DNA of 64,000 nt from Paenibacillus daejeonensis DSM 15491 (GTDB lineage: Bacteria; Bacillota; Bacilli; Paenibacillales; Paenibacillaceae), in contig NZ_KB899666.1 of NCBI RefSeq assembly GCF_000378385.1, forward strand, positions 248,001 through 312,000, read 5' to 3'. The notes under the pieces were generated by a model. That model had not been told where the DNA came from. It searched no databases and was given only the letters and a program-made list of their open reading frames with translations. The stretch's first letter is position 1, and every line of letters starts with the position of its first letter. Positions 55,752 to 64,000 of the stretch are shown here, one piece after another. The translations under genes and the position numbers were made by a program.

Positions 55752-56143
55752 CGTGGCTTGGGCCTCCTTAGAATGAATCGTGGTGGGGCAACTTTTGCTA
55801 TTGTCCCTCAATGAAAGGCTAGCCTCCACCGCAGGGTCGTACCTCCATTGCTGCTGTCCCTTAAATATGAAACTCATGAAAATATGGCCTATTGGGCGGA
55901 TCGTTCTTCCGATCGCTGTTGTTCCCAGAATTCTTTATTAGGTTTTAATAAGGTTGAATTCCGGGAACAAAGGCGAGCGCTACCGCTTCTCCAGAACGAT
56001 TCCGCCTCTTTGGCACTTTCATCACTTTCTCTCAGGTCCAACATCATTTCCAGGACTGACCCTGCCGTTACGGCATGCTCACCTTGAGCAACTTTAGCTA
56101 GGCAAAGCCCCACCAATATTCGCTGCGTATGCAAGCGGTGGGA
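55752..56143 (-). repeat. purB-purC spacer with structured repeat, copy 6 (short form)
   Basis: 392-bp gap inside the operon. The repeat covers about 55875-56022 in the sense orientation: GTTCCCGGAATTC/GAATTCTGGGAAC around an AT-rich hairpin, and CGATC-GGAA-GAACG. The long-stem sequence differs from other copies in both arms together. The rest holds no recognisable gene. Confidence 0.8.
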
Positions 56144-57439
56144 TTAGTTAAGACCGAGACGGTCGAAGATGGTCTTGACGTGCTTGAGATGCCAGGTCGG
56201 GTTGAAGCAGTCGTCGATCTCTTCCTCGGACAATGCCTCGGTGATAGCAGGCGTCTCCAGGATGATGTCTTTGAACTGGCGTTGGCCTTCCCATGCTTCC
56301 ATGGCGCGCGGCTGGACGGTGTCGTACGCCTGCTCGCGGCTGAAGCCTTTGTCGATCAGCTTGGTCATGACACGGCCGGAGAACGGTACGCCGTAGGTGC
56401 TCAGCATGTTGCGCTTCATGTTCTCTGGGAACACGGTCAGGTTCTTGATGATGTTGCCCAGACGGTTCAACATGTAATTCAGCAGCATGGTCGCATCCGG
56501 CAGGATGACGCGCTCTACGGAGGAGTGGCTGATATCGCGCTCATGCCAGAGCGGTACGTTCTCGTATGCAGCTACCATGTGGCCACGGATAACGCGTGCC
56601 AGGCCCGAGATGTTCTCAGAGCCGATCGGGTTGCGCTTGTGCGGCATCGCCGACGAGCCTTTTTGACCTTTGGCGAACGGCTCCTCGACTTCGCGGAACT
56701 CACTCTTCTGGAGCGCACGGATTTCAGTAGCGAACTTGTCCAGCGATGTGCCGATCAGTGCCAGTGTCGCCATGTACTCGGCATGACGGTCACGCTGCAG
56801 GGTTTGCGTCGAGATCGGCGCTGGCTTAGTGCCGAGCTTGCGACAAACAAACTCTTCCACAAACGGATCGATGTTGGCGTAAGTACCAACTGCGCCGGAG
56901 ATTTTGCCGAACTGCACGCCATCGGCTGCATGCTCGAACCGCTCCAGGTTGCGCTTCATCTCTTCGTACCAGAGGGCAATCTTCAGACCAAATGTCGTCG
57001 GCTCGGCATGGACACCATGCGTACGGCCCATCATCGGCGTGTCGCGGTATTCGATCGCTTTATTTTTCAGAATCTCAATGAACTGCTCGATATCGCGCTG
57101 CAGAATTTCGTTGGCCTGACGCAGCAGGTAGCCATTGGCTGTATCTACGACGTCCGTGGACGTCAGTCCGTAGTGAACCCATTTGCGCTCGGGACCTACC
57201 GTCTCCGAAACGGCACGGGTGAAGGCAATCACGTCATGACGTGTCTCCAGCTCGATCTCGCTGATCCGGTCGATATCAAAGCTTGCTTTGCTGCGCAGCG
57301 CTTCAACGTCTTCCTTTGGAATCACTCCCAGCTCTGCCCACGCTTCGCAAGCGCACAGTTCTACTTCCAGCCACGCCTGGAACTTGTTCTGCTCTGTCCA
57401 GATGGCTCTCATCTCAGGTCTGCTGTAACGTTCTAACAT
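56144..57439 (-). CDS. purB: Adenylosuccinate lyase
   Basis: 431 residues of the fumarase/aspartase superfamily with the signature [14 protein letters not shown]. It cleaves SAICAR and adenylosuccinate. ATG at 57439 (GGAGGGC upstream) is used; the longer open frame runs into purK. 4 bp follow the purK stop. Confidence 0.96.
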   Translation of the reverse strand: MLERYSRPEMRAIWTEQNKFQAWLEVELCACEAWAELGVIPKEDVEALRSKASFDIDRISEIELETRHDVIAFTRAVSETVGPERKWVHYGLTSTDVVDTANGYLLRQANEILQRDIEQFIEILKNKAIEYRDTPMMGRTHGVHAEPTTFGLKIALWYEEMKRNLERFEHAADGVQFGKISGAVGTYANIDPFVEEFVCRKLGTKPAPISTQTLQRDRHAEYMATLALIGTSLDKFATEIRALQKSEFREVEEPFAKGQKGSSAMPHKRNPIGSENISGLARVIRGHMVAAYENVPLWHERDISHSSVERVILPDATMLLNYMLNRLGNIIKNLTVFPENMKRNMLSTYGVPFSGRVMTKLIDKGFSREQAYDTVQPRAMEAWEGQRQFKDIILETPAITEALSEEEIDDCFNPTWHLKHVKTIFDRLGLN

Positions 57440-57443
57440 GTCT

Positions 57444-58631
57444 TTATGCCCTCCATATGTTCGTTTCGGAAATCCATGCCAGCGCCGATTCCGTATCGGC
57501 CGCCAACACATTGACGTGCCCCATTTTGCGTTTATGCTTTGCTTCGTGCTTGCCGTACAAGTGAACCTTGGGCTCAACGCCCAACCGTTCAGCAGCCTCG
57601 TCGTGCTCAGCCATACGCTCCAGCAGCGGCGCGACATGCTCGCCCAGCACATTGACCATGACCACTGGCGTCAGCAGCTCCGTGCCGCCCAGCGGCAGGT
57701 TGCAGATGGCCCGGACATGCTGCTCGAACTGCGACGTCCGGCATGCCTCCATCGTATAATGTCCGCTGTTGTGCGGCCGGGGCGCGAGTTCATTGACATA
57801 GAGCTGGCCGCCTGCCAGGAACAGCTCGACAGCGATAAGCCCCACTACGCCAAGTGCCTCTGCAATCCGGCGGGCCAGCGCCTCTGCCTCCGAGGCGACT
57901 GCATCCGGAATTCTTGCCGGTACAATGGACAAGTGCAGGATATTGTCGACATGGACGTTCTCCGCTGGCAGGAAGGTGGCTACCTCTCCCTGCGGGCTGC
58001 GTGCGGCAATGACGGAGATCTCCATATCGAAGCGGATGAACTGCTCCAGCACCAGCTCCATCTTGCCGCCGCCCAGCGCCTCAAACGCTTCTGCAATCTC
58101 ATCCTCGCTGCGCAGTACCCATTGCCCCTTGCCATCGTAGCCGCCAGTGACGGTCTTCAGTACGCTTGGAACACCAAGCTTGGCTACGGCTTCGCGCAGA
58201 TCAGCCTCGCTGTTCACTGCTGCATACGGTGCGACGGGAACGCCAGCCGCTTCGATCGCCCGCTTCTCGCGCAGCCGGTGCTGCGTCGTGTAGAGCAGCT
58301 CGCTGCCCTGAGGCACGTAAGACTCCTCCATCAGCATCGCTGCTACGCCAGCATCGACATTCTCGAACTCATACGTGATGACGTCCGAACGCTTGGCGAG
58401 CTCGCGAGCCGCCTCGCGGTCATCATAAGCGGCAACGATCTGTCCGGCCACTTGGCCGGTTGGCGCATCCTCCGTCGGGTCAAGGGCAACAAACCGATAG
58501 CCCAGCCGGCTACCCGCATGGGCCATCATCCGGCCAAGCTGTCCACCGCCAAGAATGCCAATTGTGGATCCGGGCAGAATCGTCTGTGTCCCGGCTGAAT
58601 TCGCCGCTTGTGGCTTGTGTGCCTCACTCAT
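57444..58631 (-). CDS. purK: N5-carboxyaminoimidazole ribonucleotide synthase
   Basis: 395 residues of ATP-grasp enzyme with [11 protein letters not shown] and [14 protein letters not shown]. It carboxylates AIR for PurE. Its ATG overlaps the purE stop (ATGA). Confidence 0.96.
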   Translation of the reverse strand: MSEAHKPQAANSAGTQTILPGSTIGILGGGQLGRMMAHAGSRLGYRFVALDPTEDAPTGQVAGQIVAAYDDREAARELAKRSDVITYEFENVDAGVAAMLMEESYVPQGSELLYTTQHRLREKRAIEAAGVPVAPYAAVNSEADLREAVAKLGVPSVLKTVTGGYDGKGQWVLRSEDEIAEAFEALGGGKMELVLEQFIRFDMEISVIAARSPQGEVATFLPAENVHVDNILHLSIVPARIPDAVASEAEALARRIAEALGVVGLIAVELFLAGGQLYVNELAPRPHNSGHYTMEACRTSQFEQHVRAICNLPLGGTELLTPVVMVNVLGEHVAPLLERMAEHDEAAERLGVEPKVHLYGKHEAKHKRKMGHVNVLAADTESALAWISETNIWRA

Positions 58632-59113
58632 AGCGTGTCGCTGCTTTCGATAACCTGAGCGGCGATCTTCTCGCGCCGGGCAACGACGCGCTGTTGCACT
58701 TCCGGATCAAATGCGCCGAGCATCTGTGCTGCCAGCAATCCTGCATTTGAGCCGCCAGCGTTGCCGATCGCTACTGTCGCCACAGGAATGCCTGCAGGCA
58801 TTTGTACAATAGAGAGCAGCGAATCCATACCGCTAAGGTTGGATGACTTCACGGGCACGCCAATAACCGGCAACGGGGTCTTTGCAGCTACCATGCCGGG
58901 TAAGTGAGCAGCACCGCCCGCGCCTGCAATAATGACCTTCAGACCGCGCTCTGCCGCCGATTCCGCATATTCGAACATCAGATCCGGCGTACGATGCGCC
59001 GAGACGACTTTTTTCTCGTAAGGAATCTGAAGCTCCTCCAGTACGTCACAGGCCAATTTCATCGTGTCCCAGTCGGACTTGCTGCCCATAATGACGCCTA
59101 CCTTAGCAGACAT
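58628..59113 (-). CDS. purE: N5-carboxyaminoimidazole ribonucleotide mutase
   Basis: 161 residues with [17 protein letters not shown] and [11 protein letters not shown]. First gene of the operon. ATG at 59113 is chosen from AAAGGTGG upstream; the reading frame goes 20 codons further without coding character. Confidence 0.97.
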   Translation of the reverse strand: MSAKVGVIMGSKSDWDTMKLACDVLEELQIPYEKKVVSAHRTPDLMFEYAESAAERGLKVIIAGAGGAAHLPGMVAAKTPLPVIGVPVKSSNLSGMDSLLSIVQMPAGIPVATVAIGNAGGSNAGLLAAQMLGAFDPEVQQRVVARREKIAAQVIESSDTL

Positions 59114-59183
59114 AAGTAAAACCCACCTTTTATCATAATATAGAGTGCACTGACCCGCCTGCTGCCAAATCATCCATAAACCT

Positions 59184-59223
59184 CAAAAAGCCCGGAAGCT
59201 GCGACGATAGAGCGAGCTGCGGG
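59184..59223 (-). terminator. Candidate attenuator terminator before purE
   Basis: On the minus strand CCCG-C-AGCT ... AGCT-TC-CGGG is followed by CTTTTTG. A possible competing arm, GAAGCCCG, lies at 59263-59270. It is about 130 nt after the riboswitch aptamer and 70 nt before purE, the expected place for switch-controlled termination. Confidence 0.5.
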
Positions 59224-59355
59224 ACTAGTAGCGTAGTTAAGGAAGACGTGCCAGGACAGCAACGGGCTTCGTCGTCTGGAGACGTGCGAAGAGCGTTGCG
59301 CCAAAAGACAGCAGAAGGCTGCCCCAGCTATGGGACAACCTCTTCCTATTCCAGG

Positions 59356-59422
59356 CTCGTAGTCCGAAAATTTAGGGTTCTCGGGTAGAGACGATCGGGC
59401 CGTATTCCCGATAATATACGAG
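59356..59422 (-). promoter_or_regulatory. Guanine riboswitch (purine aptamer) in the pur leader
   Basis: P1 arms CTCGTA (59422-59417) and TACGAG (59361-59356) pair perfectly. Between them are the conserved TATTATCGGGAATACGG (P2 and loop) and CTCTACCCGAGAACC (P3) segments, and CGGACTACGAG ends the aptamer. The ACT just before P1 puts a C at the base-recognition site, which means guanine rather than adenine. It should shut the operon when guanine is high. Confidence 0.9.
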
Positions 59423-59544
59423 ACTTCACATCCAAGCTTGTTATGCCGTTCCACTCAGAGCATGACAAAAGGCTTGGTTTAACATCAGTCGACAATCACG
59501 CCGCCAAAAATGCGACAGCCGTTTCACCTTAAATAACCTTCTCT

Positions 59545-59573
59545 AGTGTATCAATCCTTACGTACCTTGTCAA
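59545..59573 (-). promoter_or_regulatory. Sigma-A promoter of the purine operon
   Basis: TTGACA (59573-59568) and TACACT (59550-59545) are exactly 17 bp apart. The leader to purE is about 425 nt and holds the guanine riboswitch. Confidence 0.8.
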
Positions 59574-59622
59574 CGAAAAAACACGAACATTAACCTCTAA
59601 TATAGGAGGTATCATTCGTGTT
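59574..59622 (-). terminator. Terminator of the PstS-like gene, overlapping candidate PurR boxes
   Basis: Arms AACACGAAC-ATTAACCTC (59580-59597) and GAGGTATCATTCGTGTT (59606-59622) are followed on the minus strand by a T-run. The arms contain CGAAC and its inverted TTCG, like a pair of PurR boxes, and the structure lies directly upstream of the purE -35. It may do both jobs. Confidence 0.6.
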
Positions 59623-59745
59623 ATTTGCAATGATTTTGTTGAACCTTGCCAATTCATGTTAGCTTCGCTGCACATCTGGTCTTCTTATCGGAAGAATGCC
59701 CTTACAATGCAAAACCCTGACTCCACCAATGAATTTTTACTATTC

Positions 59746-60909
59746 CTATCTGTTCAATGGGTTATACCCAGTCCGCTGAATAATTTCTTGTCCCTGGTCT
59801 GACAGGATCCACGCGATGAACGGTTCCACTTGGGGATGTTCGGTATCTGTCGTTACAGCATAGAATTCAGAGGTGAGTGGATACTCGCCGCTGGCGATCG
59901 TCTCCCGATTCGGATATACGCCGTCAATCGACAGCAAGCGGATTTCGCCGTTGTTAACCATCTCCGTGGCAAAATAACGGAACGAATATCCCAGCGCATT
60001 GGGATAATTGCGGTAATCCGCCGTCTGCTCAATAATGCCGCCCATGCCTGCCGCAACATCTTCTTTGGGAGGTGTCATGAGCGTTTCACCTTCCATCAGC
60101 CGCTGCAGCGCTGTCTGACTTCCGCTGCCTTCCGGACGCTGGAATGCCCGGATCGGCGAGTTTTTGCCGCCGACCTCCCACCAATTCGTGACCCGCCCTG
60201 CGTAGATGTCTCTAATATCCTGAAGCGTCAACCCTTGAATCGGATTATCCGCCTGGACAAAAAAGACGAAGGCCTCCCGGCCGATTGGCGTCAGCTTCAG
60301 CTCTTTGCCAGCCGCCTTGGCTTCATCCATCTGCTCCTGGGAAGGATGCGCTGCGAACACAATATCCGTCTCGCCCTTGATCAGACTTGCGTAGGCGTAG
60401 ACGGTGTTGCTCGATTGCACTTCGCTCCCATACACCTCATACTCCCCCTCTGGATAGACCGCCTGGGCAAATGCAGCATAGAGCGGGTACAACGCCGTAG
60501 CTCCGTCCAGACGCGGGAGGTCCCCCTCTAATCGCAACGTCGCTGAATCCTCCAGATGGACCGCCTTGCTCCCTTCCTGAAAAGGCTGGTACGCATACAG
60601 GTCCACGCCCTGGTCTACCCGGGCAAAGCTATTATGATACGCACGATTGATCTCATATACACCAATCGCTACGCCAAAGAGCAGAATAAAGCCCGTGAGG
60701 CCAAGCCATGTCTTGCGTGGCTGGATTCGGGTGAACAGCAGCACAATCAGAAAAGCGATCACAACCACCGCCGCTGCGGCTACCAATGGTGTGTAGAATC
60801 GATCTCCGCCATGCAGCGAAGAGATCACCATCCCCACCAGGCCAGTCAGTAGAATAACCGGAATCAACAGTGCTGCCAACCCAACCTTCATTAGTTGACG
60901 ATGCTTCAT
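59746..60909 (-). CDS. Membrane-anchored PstS-like substrate-binding protein
   Basis: 387 residues. Three hydrophobic helices at the N-terminus (about 8-30, 40-61, 67-86) replace the usual signal peptide, followed by a phosphate-binding-protein fold with GATALYPLYAAFA, GETDIVFAAHPS and GSGSQTALQRLM. PstS binds phosphate for an ABC importer, but no pst genes are near. The membrane anchor suggests sensing or surface retention. AGGGGGG lies 9 nt before the ATG; TATAAT at 60945-60950 may be the -10. Confidence 0.82.
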   Translation of the reverse strand: MKHRQLMKVGLAALLIPVILLTGLVGMVISSLHGGDRFYTPLVAAAAVVVIAFLIVLLFTRIQPRKTWLGLTGFILLFGVAIGVYEINRAYHNSFARVDQGVDLYAYQPFQEGSKAVHLEDSATLRLEGDLPRLDGATALYPLYAAFAQAVYPEGEYEVYGSEVQSSNTVYAYASLIKGETDIVFAAHPSQEQMDEAKAAGKELKLTPIGREAFVFFVQADNPIQGLTLQDIRDIYAGRVTNWWEVGGKNSPIRAFQRPEGSGSQTALQRLMEGETLMTPPKEDVAAGMGGIIEQTADYRNYPNALGYSFRYFATEMVNNGEIRLLSIDGVYPNRETIASGEYPLTSEFYAVTTDTEHPQVEPFIAWILSDQGQEIIQRTGYNPLNR

Positions 60910-60950
60910 GTGGTAAATCCCCCCTTTTTTCTCTCTCTGGGGATATTATA

Positions 60951-61160
60951 CGTGCCCTTGAAGGACGTGTAGAGTACCAGATTTGCCTGGTACCTTGCCT
61001 AGGCAGGCCGTTGCCACCGTGTCCCTACTTTGCTGTCGCTGCGATCCAAATAACTTTTTGCCCTTGGTTGACTCCGGCTCCCTACTTTCCTGCGATTCAA
61101 GTAACATTTTGCCCTTGGTTGCTCATGTCCATATTGTCACTTGGTGCCCGCGAGCGAAAA
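60951..61160. repeat. Intergenic region with a ~50-bp direct repeat
   Basis: CCCTACTTTGCTG...TTTTTGCCCTTGGTTG (about 61021-61071) and CCCTACTTTCCTG...CATTTTGCCCTTGGTTG (about 61081-61121) are near-identical. The area otherwise lacks genes. Confidence 0.5.
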
Positions 61161-61195
61161 AAGAAACAGGCTGTCGAGAAAATCTCGACAGCCTG
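61155..61195 (-). terminator. Intrinsic terminator of the penicillin-binding protein gene
   Basis: On the minus strand CAGGCTGTCGAGA-TTT-TCTCGACAGCCTG is a perfect long stem followed by TTTCTTTTTTC, 58 bp after the stop. Confidence 0.88.
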
Positions 61196-61252
61196 CACTA
61201 CAATTCACATTAACCATCAGCCTTCACGATCCGGCATCAGTTGCAGCGGCGC

Positions 61253-63637
61253 TCAACCCGCGGCTGGAGCCTGTCCAGCCAAAACATCCTCGCCGGACTC
61301 GCGCTCCAGCTGCTCGCGCAGGCGTTCGCGGTCCTGGCGTTTCTGTTCGTCGCGGGCCTCACGTTCGAGGCGGTCTTGCTCCTTCTGCGCCTCTCGTTCC
61401 TCACGCTCGCGGGCTTTCTCCGCGTCCCGCTCTGCCCGCTCGCGCTCCCGCTGCTCCGCTTTTTCCTTACGCTCCTGCTCACGAGCCTTCTTAGCTTGCT
61501 CACGCTCCAGCTTTTTCTGCTCGCGCTCCAGCCGCTTCTGTTCTTCGCGTTCGCGGCGCTCCTCCGCCTTGATGCGACGTTCTTCTTCCCGTTGCTTGGC
61601 CTTCTCCTCGCGTTCCAGTTGCTTCTCGAAGCGGTCATGCTCCCACTCGACCAGCTTGCGCTCCCAGGTTGCGCGGAATCTTGCTTTGCGCTGTTCTTCT
61701 GCATAAGCCTCCGACACCGTGAACTCCTGCACCGGTTCGCCATCCAGGGCGCGTGTCATCATCGCCTGGAACACCTGCGCCGGGAAATCCCCGCCAGAGC
61801 TAGTCAGATAGTGCTGAGCATCCGTTTTGTCATAGCCCATCCAGATTGCGGCCACCAGCTCCGGCGTATAGCCCACAAACCAGGTATCCCGTGAACCGCT
61901 CAAGCCTTTGAACTCCGGCAAGTCAGGAAGCTGGGTCGTCCCCGTCTTGCCTGCAGCCGGGCGCGTGAGCTTCGCTTTCTTGCCAGTGCCTTCGTCCACG
62001 ACGCCCTGCAACATTTCCGTCATCATATAGGCGGTCTCGGCCCCCAGTACCTGGCGCTCCTCCACCTTGGCTTCGGCTACGACGGAGCCATCCTTGCGCT
62101 CAATCCGCGTAATCGCATGTGGCGTAGTCAGCTTGCCTTCATTAGCAAACGCGCTGTATGCACTAGCCATCTGCAGCGGCGAGACCCCCTCGTTCATCCC
62201 GCCAAGTGCAAGACTGAGACTGCGGTCGCTGTCCGTGGTCGGGATACCGAGACGGTGGATATACTCCAGTCCTGTAGACACGCCTACCTCGTTAAGCAGC
62301 CATACCGCAGGTATATTATATGAGCTCTCTACTGCTTGCTCCAGCGTGACCGCGCCACGTGTCCGACGGTCCGCGTTGCGTGGCTGATAGCCTTCAAAAT
62401 CCATCTCTTTGTCTTCCAGCCGGGAGTACGGCGTGTAGCCCGCCTCCAGCGCAGGAGCATAGACAGCGATTGGTTTGAATGCCGAGCCCGGCTGACGTTT
62501 GAGCTGTGTCGCATAGTTATACCCGCGGAACACAGGATCGCCGCGCCGTCCTACGATCCCCCGGATTCCACCGGTCTGGGGATCGAGCATGACAGCACCG
62601 CTCTGGACAATCGTCTCGTCCGGGCTGGCCGGGAATAATTCTTCCTCCGTGTATACGTCCTCCATGGCCTGCTGCACCTTGGGATCGAGATTGGTATAGA
62701 TGCGGTATCCCCCGCGAAGCAGGTCATCCTCTGTTAGTCCGTACAAGGCTTCGGCTTCCGAGATGGCATGGTTGACATAGGAGAGGTATTGACCCGCCAG
62801 CTCATTCGGTGAACCCTCATTCAGATCGAGCACCTCATTCTGTGCCTGCTTCATCTCCTGCTCCGTAATCTTGCCTTGCTGCTGCATAAGCGTCAGTACC
62901 AAGTTGCGGCGCTTGAGTGCCTTTTCCCTGTCTACAAAAGGCGAATAGTGCGAAGGCGCCTTCGGCAGCGCCGCCAGCATAGCCGATTCGGCCAGCGTCA
63001 ACTCCGACGCATCCTTGCCAAAATACGTGCGGGACGCCTGCTGCACGCCCCAGGCCCCTTCACCAAAATAAATCTGGTTTAAGTACATTTCTAATATCTT
63101 ATCTTTGCTATAAGTCCGGTCAATTTTTATGGCCAGCGCAACTTCCTTCAGCTTTCGATCGTAGGTCCGCTCCGCATTCAAAAAGAGGTTTTTGGCCAGC
63201 TGCTGGGTGATCGTACTCGCTCCCTCAACGACACCGCCCGCCTGGGCATTACGCATAAAAGCCCGGGCCATCCCATTGAGATCGATACCACCATGCTTGT
63301 AGAACCTCTGGTCCTCAACAGCAACGACGGCTTCTTGCAGTGCCTTTGGCATATCCTCCAACGCAATTGGGATCAGCCGTGTAGCTGCAAGCTGCGATGC
63401 CGGTTCCCCTCTCACATCAAGAATCAACGTCGGCTCCGGCAACGGATCCTCGAGTCGATCAATATCTTGTCCATTAATCCATATCGCTGCGGCCACAAAA
63501 AACACAACCAGCACCGCTCCAAAACCGATGCCTGTGTTGCGCCAGAATTTCCACGTTCTCAACATACTGCCGATGCGCCAGAATTTCCACGATCTCATCT
63601 TGCTGGCGTGGCGCCAGAACTTCCAGGTTTTCCACAT
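61253..63637 (-). CDS. Class A penicillin-binding protein with long charged C-terminal tail
   Basis: 794 residues. The short cytoplasmic N-terminus carries three WKFWR units, then a membrane helix (about 37-58). The glycosyltransferase 51 domain (about 90-270) has VVAVEDQRFYKHGG and TITQQLAKNLF; the transpeptidase (about 360-620) has Ser385 in PGSAFKPI, SYN and GKTGTT. The last ~145 residues are almost all Glu, Arg, Lys and Gln, a single long charged helix or coiled coil, ending GEDVLAGQAPAAG. It polymerises and cross-links peptidoglycan outside the membrane. ATG at 63637 has GGGGGG upstream and is preferred over one at 63667. TATAAT at 63679-63684 is a likely -10. Confidence 0.93.
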   Translation of the reverse strand: MWKTWKFWRHASKMRSWKFWRIGSMLRTWKFWRNTGIGFGAVLVVFFVAAAIWINGQDIDRLEDPLPEPTLILDVRGEPASQLAATRLIPIALEDMPKALQEAVVAVEDQRFYKHGGIDLNGMARAFMRNAQAGGVVEGASTITQQLAKNLFLNAERTYDRKLKEVALAIKIDRTYSKDKILEMYLNQIYFGEGAWGVQQASRTYFGKDASELTLAESAMLAALPKAPSHYSPFVDREKALKRRNLVLTLMQQQGKITEQEMKQAQNEVLDLNEGSPNELAGQYLSYVNHAISEAEALYGLTEDDLLRGGYRIYTNLDPKVQQAMEDVYTEEELFPASPDETIVQSGAVMLDPQTGGIRGIVGRRGDPVFRGYNYATQLKRQPGSAFKPIAVYAPALEAGYTPYSRLEDKEMDFEGYQPRNADRRTRGAVTLEQAVESSYNIPAVWLLNEVGVSTGLEYIHRLGIPTTDSDRSLSLALGGMNEGVSPLQMASAYSAFANEGKLTTPHAITRIERKDGSVVAEAKVEERQVLGAETAYMMTEMLQGVVDEGTGKKAKLTRPAAGKTGTTQLPDLPEFKGLSGSRDTWFVGYTPELVAAIWMGYDKTDAQHYLTSSGGDFPAQVFQAMMTRALDGEPVQEFTVSEAYAEEQRKARFRATWERKLVEWEHDRFEKQLEREEKAKQREEERRIKAEERREREEQKRLEREQKKLEREQAKKAREQERKEKAEQRERERAERDAEKAREREEREAQKEQDRLEREARDEQKRQDRERLREQLERESGEDVLAGQAPAAG

Positions 63638-63741
63638 GGTGCCGTATCCCCCCTGCCCCAAGTACATTCTGTCTAGCTATTATACGACTCAAACCTCTGA
63701 AAAGTCGCATGAACTGCCAAAAATTGATTCACAACAAACAC

Positions 63742-63782
63742 AAAAAAACACGGCCAGGCCGCCTCTTGACGGCCCAACCGTG
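63742..63782 (-). terminator. Intrinsic terminator of the gene at the right edge
   Basis: On the minus strand CACGG(TT)GGGCCG...CGGCC(T)GGCCGTG is followed by TTTTTTTG. It lies about 45 bp after the stop at 63826. Confidence 0.75.
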
Positions 63783-63825
63783 TGTTATATTGCATCGCAG
63801 AAGCAGCTCTCCCACTCAGCCTTCA

Positions 63826-64000
63826 CTATTCCGCAGCGTTTGTAGCGGAGCCATTGTCAGGCTGCGGCTCCTCGGGTGGCGTGCTTACGGGTTCGTTCGA
63901 ATGAGTGGAGGCGCCGACCTGGGTGCTGCTGGTGGAAGCTTGGCTCTCCTCCTGCACCGGCTGCTCCTGTTGCTCACGCCCACTCTCTCGCTCCCTCTCT
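63826..64000 (-). CDS. C-terminal tail of an unidentified protein (partial, right edge)
   Basis: 58 codons entering from the right edge and ending at 63826. The visible part is low-complexity: Arg/Glu/Gln-rich, then Ser/Thr/Pro-rich, ending NAAE. A terminator follows. No domain can be named; such a tail could belong to a surface or cell-wall protein. Confidence 0.55.
   Translation of the reverse strand, partial: ERERESGREQQEQPVQEESQASTSSTQVGASTHSNEPVSTPPEEPQPDNGSATNAAE

Overview
The window looks like chromosomal DNA of a Paenibacillus-type Bacillota: it has a complete purEKBCSQLFMNHD operon in Bacillus order, YesM/AraC-type two-component control beside LplB/LplC-type sugar importers, a YtrA-type GntR regulator, DUF3048 and DUF4097 lipoproteins, strong AGGAGG-like ribosome sites and many intergenic palindromic repeats. 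No rRNA or tRNA gene was seen. Almost every gene is on the minus strand. The plus-strand exceptions are the two-component/ABC/lipoprotein block (12.0-25.0 kb) and one very small membrane protein.

Region by region. (1) 1-11.5 kb, minus strand: the start of a hybrid PKS-NRPS lipopeptide cluster in the order malonyl transacylase, type II thioesterase, diaminobutyrate-type aminotransferase, FAAL-ACP-KS, then ACP-aminotransferase-condensation running off the left edge. This is the iturin/mycosubtilin beta-amino fatty acid starter logic, but split into two proteins and joined to a 2,4-diaminobutyrate (Dab) supply gene. (2) 12.0-25.0 kb: two damaged copies of one OmpR/histidine-kinase pair flank an AT-rich class II lanthipeptide island (lanA, lanM, stand-alone C39 peptidase) and a decayed transposase. 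Copy A keeps the regulator and has lost most of its kinase; copy B has lost most of its regulator and keeps the kinase. A MacB/FtsX-type ABC transporter and a DUF4097 lipoprotein follow. (3) 25.1-29.6 kb: Pit phosphate transporter with its PhoU-like partner behind a candidate PhoP box, a DUF3048 lipoprotein, a 52-bp tandem repeat and an alpha/beta hydrolase. (4) 30.2-42.6 kb: a polysaccharide-use operon with a tautomerase, two sugar permeases, a binding lipoprotein, a response regulator, a sensor kinase, a dehydrogenase and two cytoplasmic heparinase II/III-like lyases. (5) 42.7-44.7 kb: a GntR-ATPase-permease ABC operon with an operator-like palindrome. (6) 44.9-59.6 kb: the twelve-gene purine operon, preceded by a guanine riboswitch and a strong promoter. 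(7) 59.7-64 kb: a membrane-anchored PstS-like protein, a class A penicillin-binding protein with a long charged tail, and the tail of one more gene.

The most unusual feature spread over the window is a family of about 150-240 bp structured repeats present six times (about 3.7, 8.4, 20.8, 41.3, 49.6 and 55.9 kb), always between genes and several times inside operons. The copies share a long stem whose arms change together, a nested hairpin and a small hairpin with a GUAA or GGAA loop, so they resemble a conserved RNA fold more than random debris. Other non-coding repeats (TAACG palindrome clusters, 52-bp tandem repeats, 20-bp repeats in the purF-purM gap) add to an unusually repeat-rich set of spacers.
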